Below, piece by piece: positions 6,111 to 7,128 of a stretch of 7,128 bases of DNA. Position 1 is the first letter of the stretch; every line of letters begins with the position of its first letter. Position numbers and translations under genes: made by a program. The notes under the pieces were generated by a model, which was not told the origin of the DNA, made no database searches, and saw nothing but the letters and a program-made list of their open reading frames with translations. Origin of the DNA: Paludibacteraceae bacterium (GTDB lineage Bacteria; Bacteroidota; Bacteroidia; Bacteroidales; Paludibacteraceae); contig CANFFA010000114.1 of NCBI GenBank assembly GCA_947445425.1, positions 1 through 7,128 on the forward strand. The letters are read 5' to 3'.

Positions 6111-7128
6111 ATGAGAAATATATTCATTTGTGTAATTATTTTAGGTTTAATTTCAAATTTATCTGCTCAAGAAGCAGGTAAATATAGAGTTGGTTTTAAT
6201 ATTGCTACAGGTTCTTTGAGTACTGGTATAGGAATGCAGGGTGCAGATATAGATTTGCGTTATAATTTCAATGATCATATCAATTATGGATTGAAACTGG
6301 GTATACAAGCTAATACAAAATTATCATACCAACTTGAAAATTATAATTATGTGAATGTTGTTTCTGATGCAGCTTCATTCTTAGTTCATTCTGATTATTA
6401 TTTTTTTCATAATTATAGTAGGTTTACTCCTTTTGTAGGTGCTGGTATAGGAGGATATGCATTGTCGACAGTTGCTTATACTACTGATTTAGCTCCAAGT
6501 TTACAAAATTATCCAAGTACTTATAAAATTGGTGCAATGATTCGTGGGGGGGTTGAGTACAGAAGATTAAGGTTAACTTTCGAGCGTAATCAGATTCCAA
6601 ATTCAGTTTTGATCAACACAAATCATCAAAATATTGGTAGTTATTCTAATAGTTTTTCCAATTTATCCCTAGGTTTTTATTTTGGTGGTGGAAAAATGCG
6701 GGCTATTCGTGATACTATTTCTTATTCTTCCTTATCATTTCGTTCAGTTTATTCATCACTTTTTGGTAAAGATAAGTTAGCAGCTTATCATTTTGATTCT
6801 TTGAGGAATGTAAATGCAAAATTTCATGTTTTAGGTAGTATATCTGTTGCTGGTTTTCCTGGTAGTGGATTTAGATATAGAGCCAATCAACAGTTTTCTA
6901 CAGATTTGGAATTGGGTATAATTCCTGCTGATGGTGGAGGTGTTTTGTGTAATTGGAGTCTGAATTATCATGTACCAAAGTGCGCTGGATTGATTAGCGG
7001 TATGACTTATTCCAGAGTATTTTTATATTTTGCTAGTGATGGTAAAATAGTAAAAAATGGCTTTGATCAAGATATTGTCTCAGCTTGGGTTGGATATCTT
7101 TTTCCATCTATTTTATTTAGTCCTGTTA
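6111..7128 (+). CDS. Partial gene: exported outer-membrane beta-barrel protein with a second module, runs off the right edge
   Basis: An open frame runs from ATG 6111 to the window end without a stop (339 codons seen). Residues 1-20 form a signal peptide (MRNIFICVII...NLSAQ, cut near A19/Q20). Residues about 25-202 look like an outer-membrane beta-barrel: alternating strands, the typical FTPFVGAGIGGYAL turn-strand (105-118), IGAMIRGGVEYRRLRLTFE (140-158) and the closing LSLGFYFGGG (195-204). A linker of about 30 residues rich in Ser, Tyr and Phe (205-236) leads to a second beta-rich module from about 237 (AKFHVLGSISVAGFPGSGF, LELGIIPADGGG, YSRVFLYF, SAWVGYLFPSILF). I see no clear block shared with the two genes upstream, though all three are same-strand and exported. 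Codons 146-147 lie in a G7 run. The 75-base gap upstream is AT-rich without an obvious promoter. Function and C-terminus unknown. Confidence 0.75.
   Translation, partial: MRNIFICVIILGLISNLSAQEAGKYRVGFNIATGSLSTGIGMQGADIDLRYNFNDHINYGLKLGIQANTKLSYQLENYNYVNVVSDAASFLVHSDYYFFHNYSRFTPFVGAGIGGYALSTVAYTTDLAPSLQNYPSTYKIGAMIRGGVEYRRLRLTFERNQIPNSVLINTNHQNIGSYSNSFSNLSLGFYFGGGKMRAIRDTISYSSLSFRSVYSSLFGKDKLAAYHFDSLRNVNAKFHVLGSISVAGFPGSGFRYRANQQFSTDLELGIIPADGGGVLCNWSLNYHVPKCAGLISGMTYSRVFLYFASDGKIVKNGFDQDIVSAWVGYLFPSILFSPV

Noticed and set aside
1..7128. CRISPR array, insertion sequence or integrase
   Set aside because: No regularly spaced repeats, transposase-like or recombinase-like protein was found on either strand.

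Overview
The window is an AT-rich stretch of a bacterial chromosome, almost certainly from the phylum Bacteroidota. Several signs agree. Promoter-like sites match the Bacteroidota consensus TAnnTTTG instead of TATAAT. Most start codons lack a strong Shine-Dalgarno sequence. RecO, bS20, NadA and the YceI-like protein all read like Bacteroidota members of their families. There is also a decayed porin of a type I know from that phylum. I cannot fix the genus.

Left part (1-1930): a decayed outer-membrane porin gene (84-1220) is interrupted by two TAG codons but still has its C-terminal barrel strand and a strong terminator (1244-1282). It is followed by a secreted YceI-like lipid-binding protein (1311-1928). 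Middle (1930-2800): a spacer holds a pair of 29-base inverted arms resembling an interspersed repeat. On the minus strand, a tRNA-Glu(UUC) gene and rpsT lie in tandem, apparently under one promoter and ending at a terminator at 2141-2172. recO (2801-3523) runs divergently from them.

An AT-rich, gene-free stretch of about 500 bases (3524-4020) follows. It has DnaA-box-like nonamers, inverted and direct repeats and one possible promoter. It could be the long leader region of nadA or, more speculatively, an origin-like region.

Right part (4021-7128): nadA (quinolinate synthase, NAD biosynthesis) is followed in the same direction by three genes for exported, glycine- and aromatic-rich proteins. 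Two are tandem paralogues of about 160 residues. The third is a larger protein with an N-terminal beta-barrel-like half and a second module, cut by the window edge. No function can be assigned to these three. They form the least explained part of the window, together with an all-AT palindrome at the nadA junction and a G7 run inside the third gene. The housekeeping genes (rpsT, tRNA-Glu, recO, nadA) have no shared pathway.
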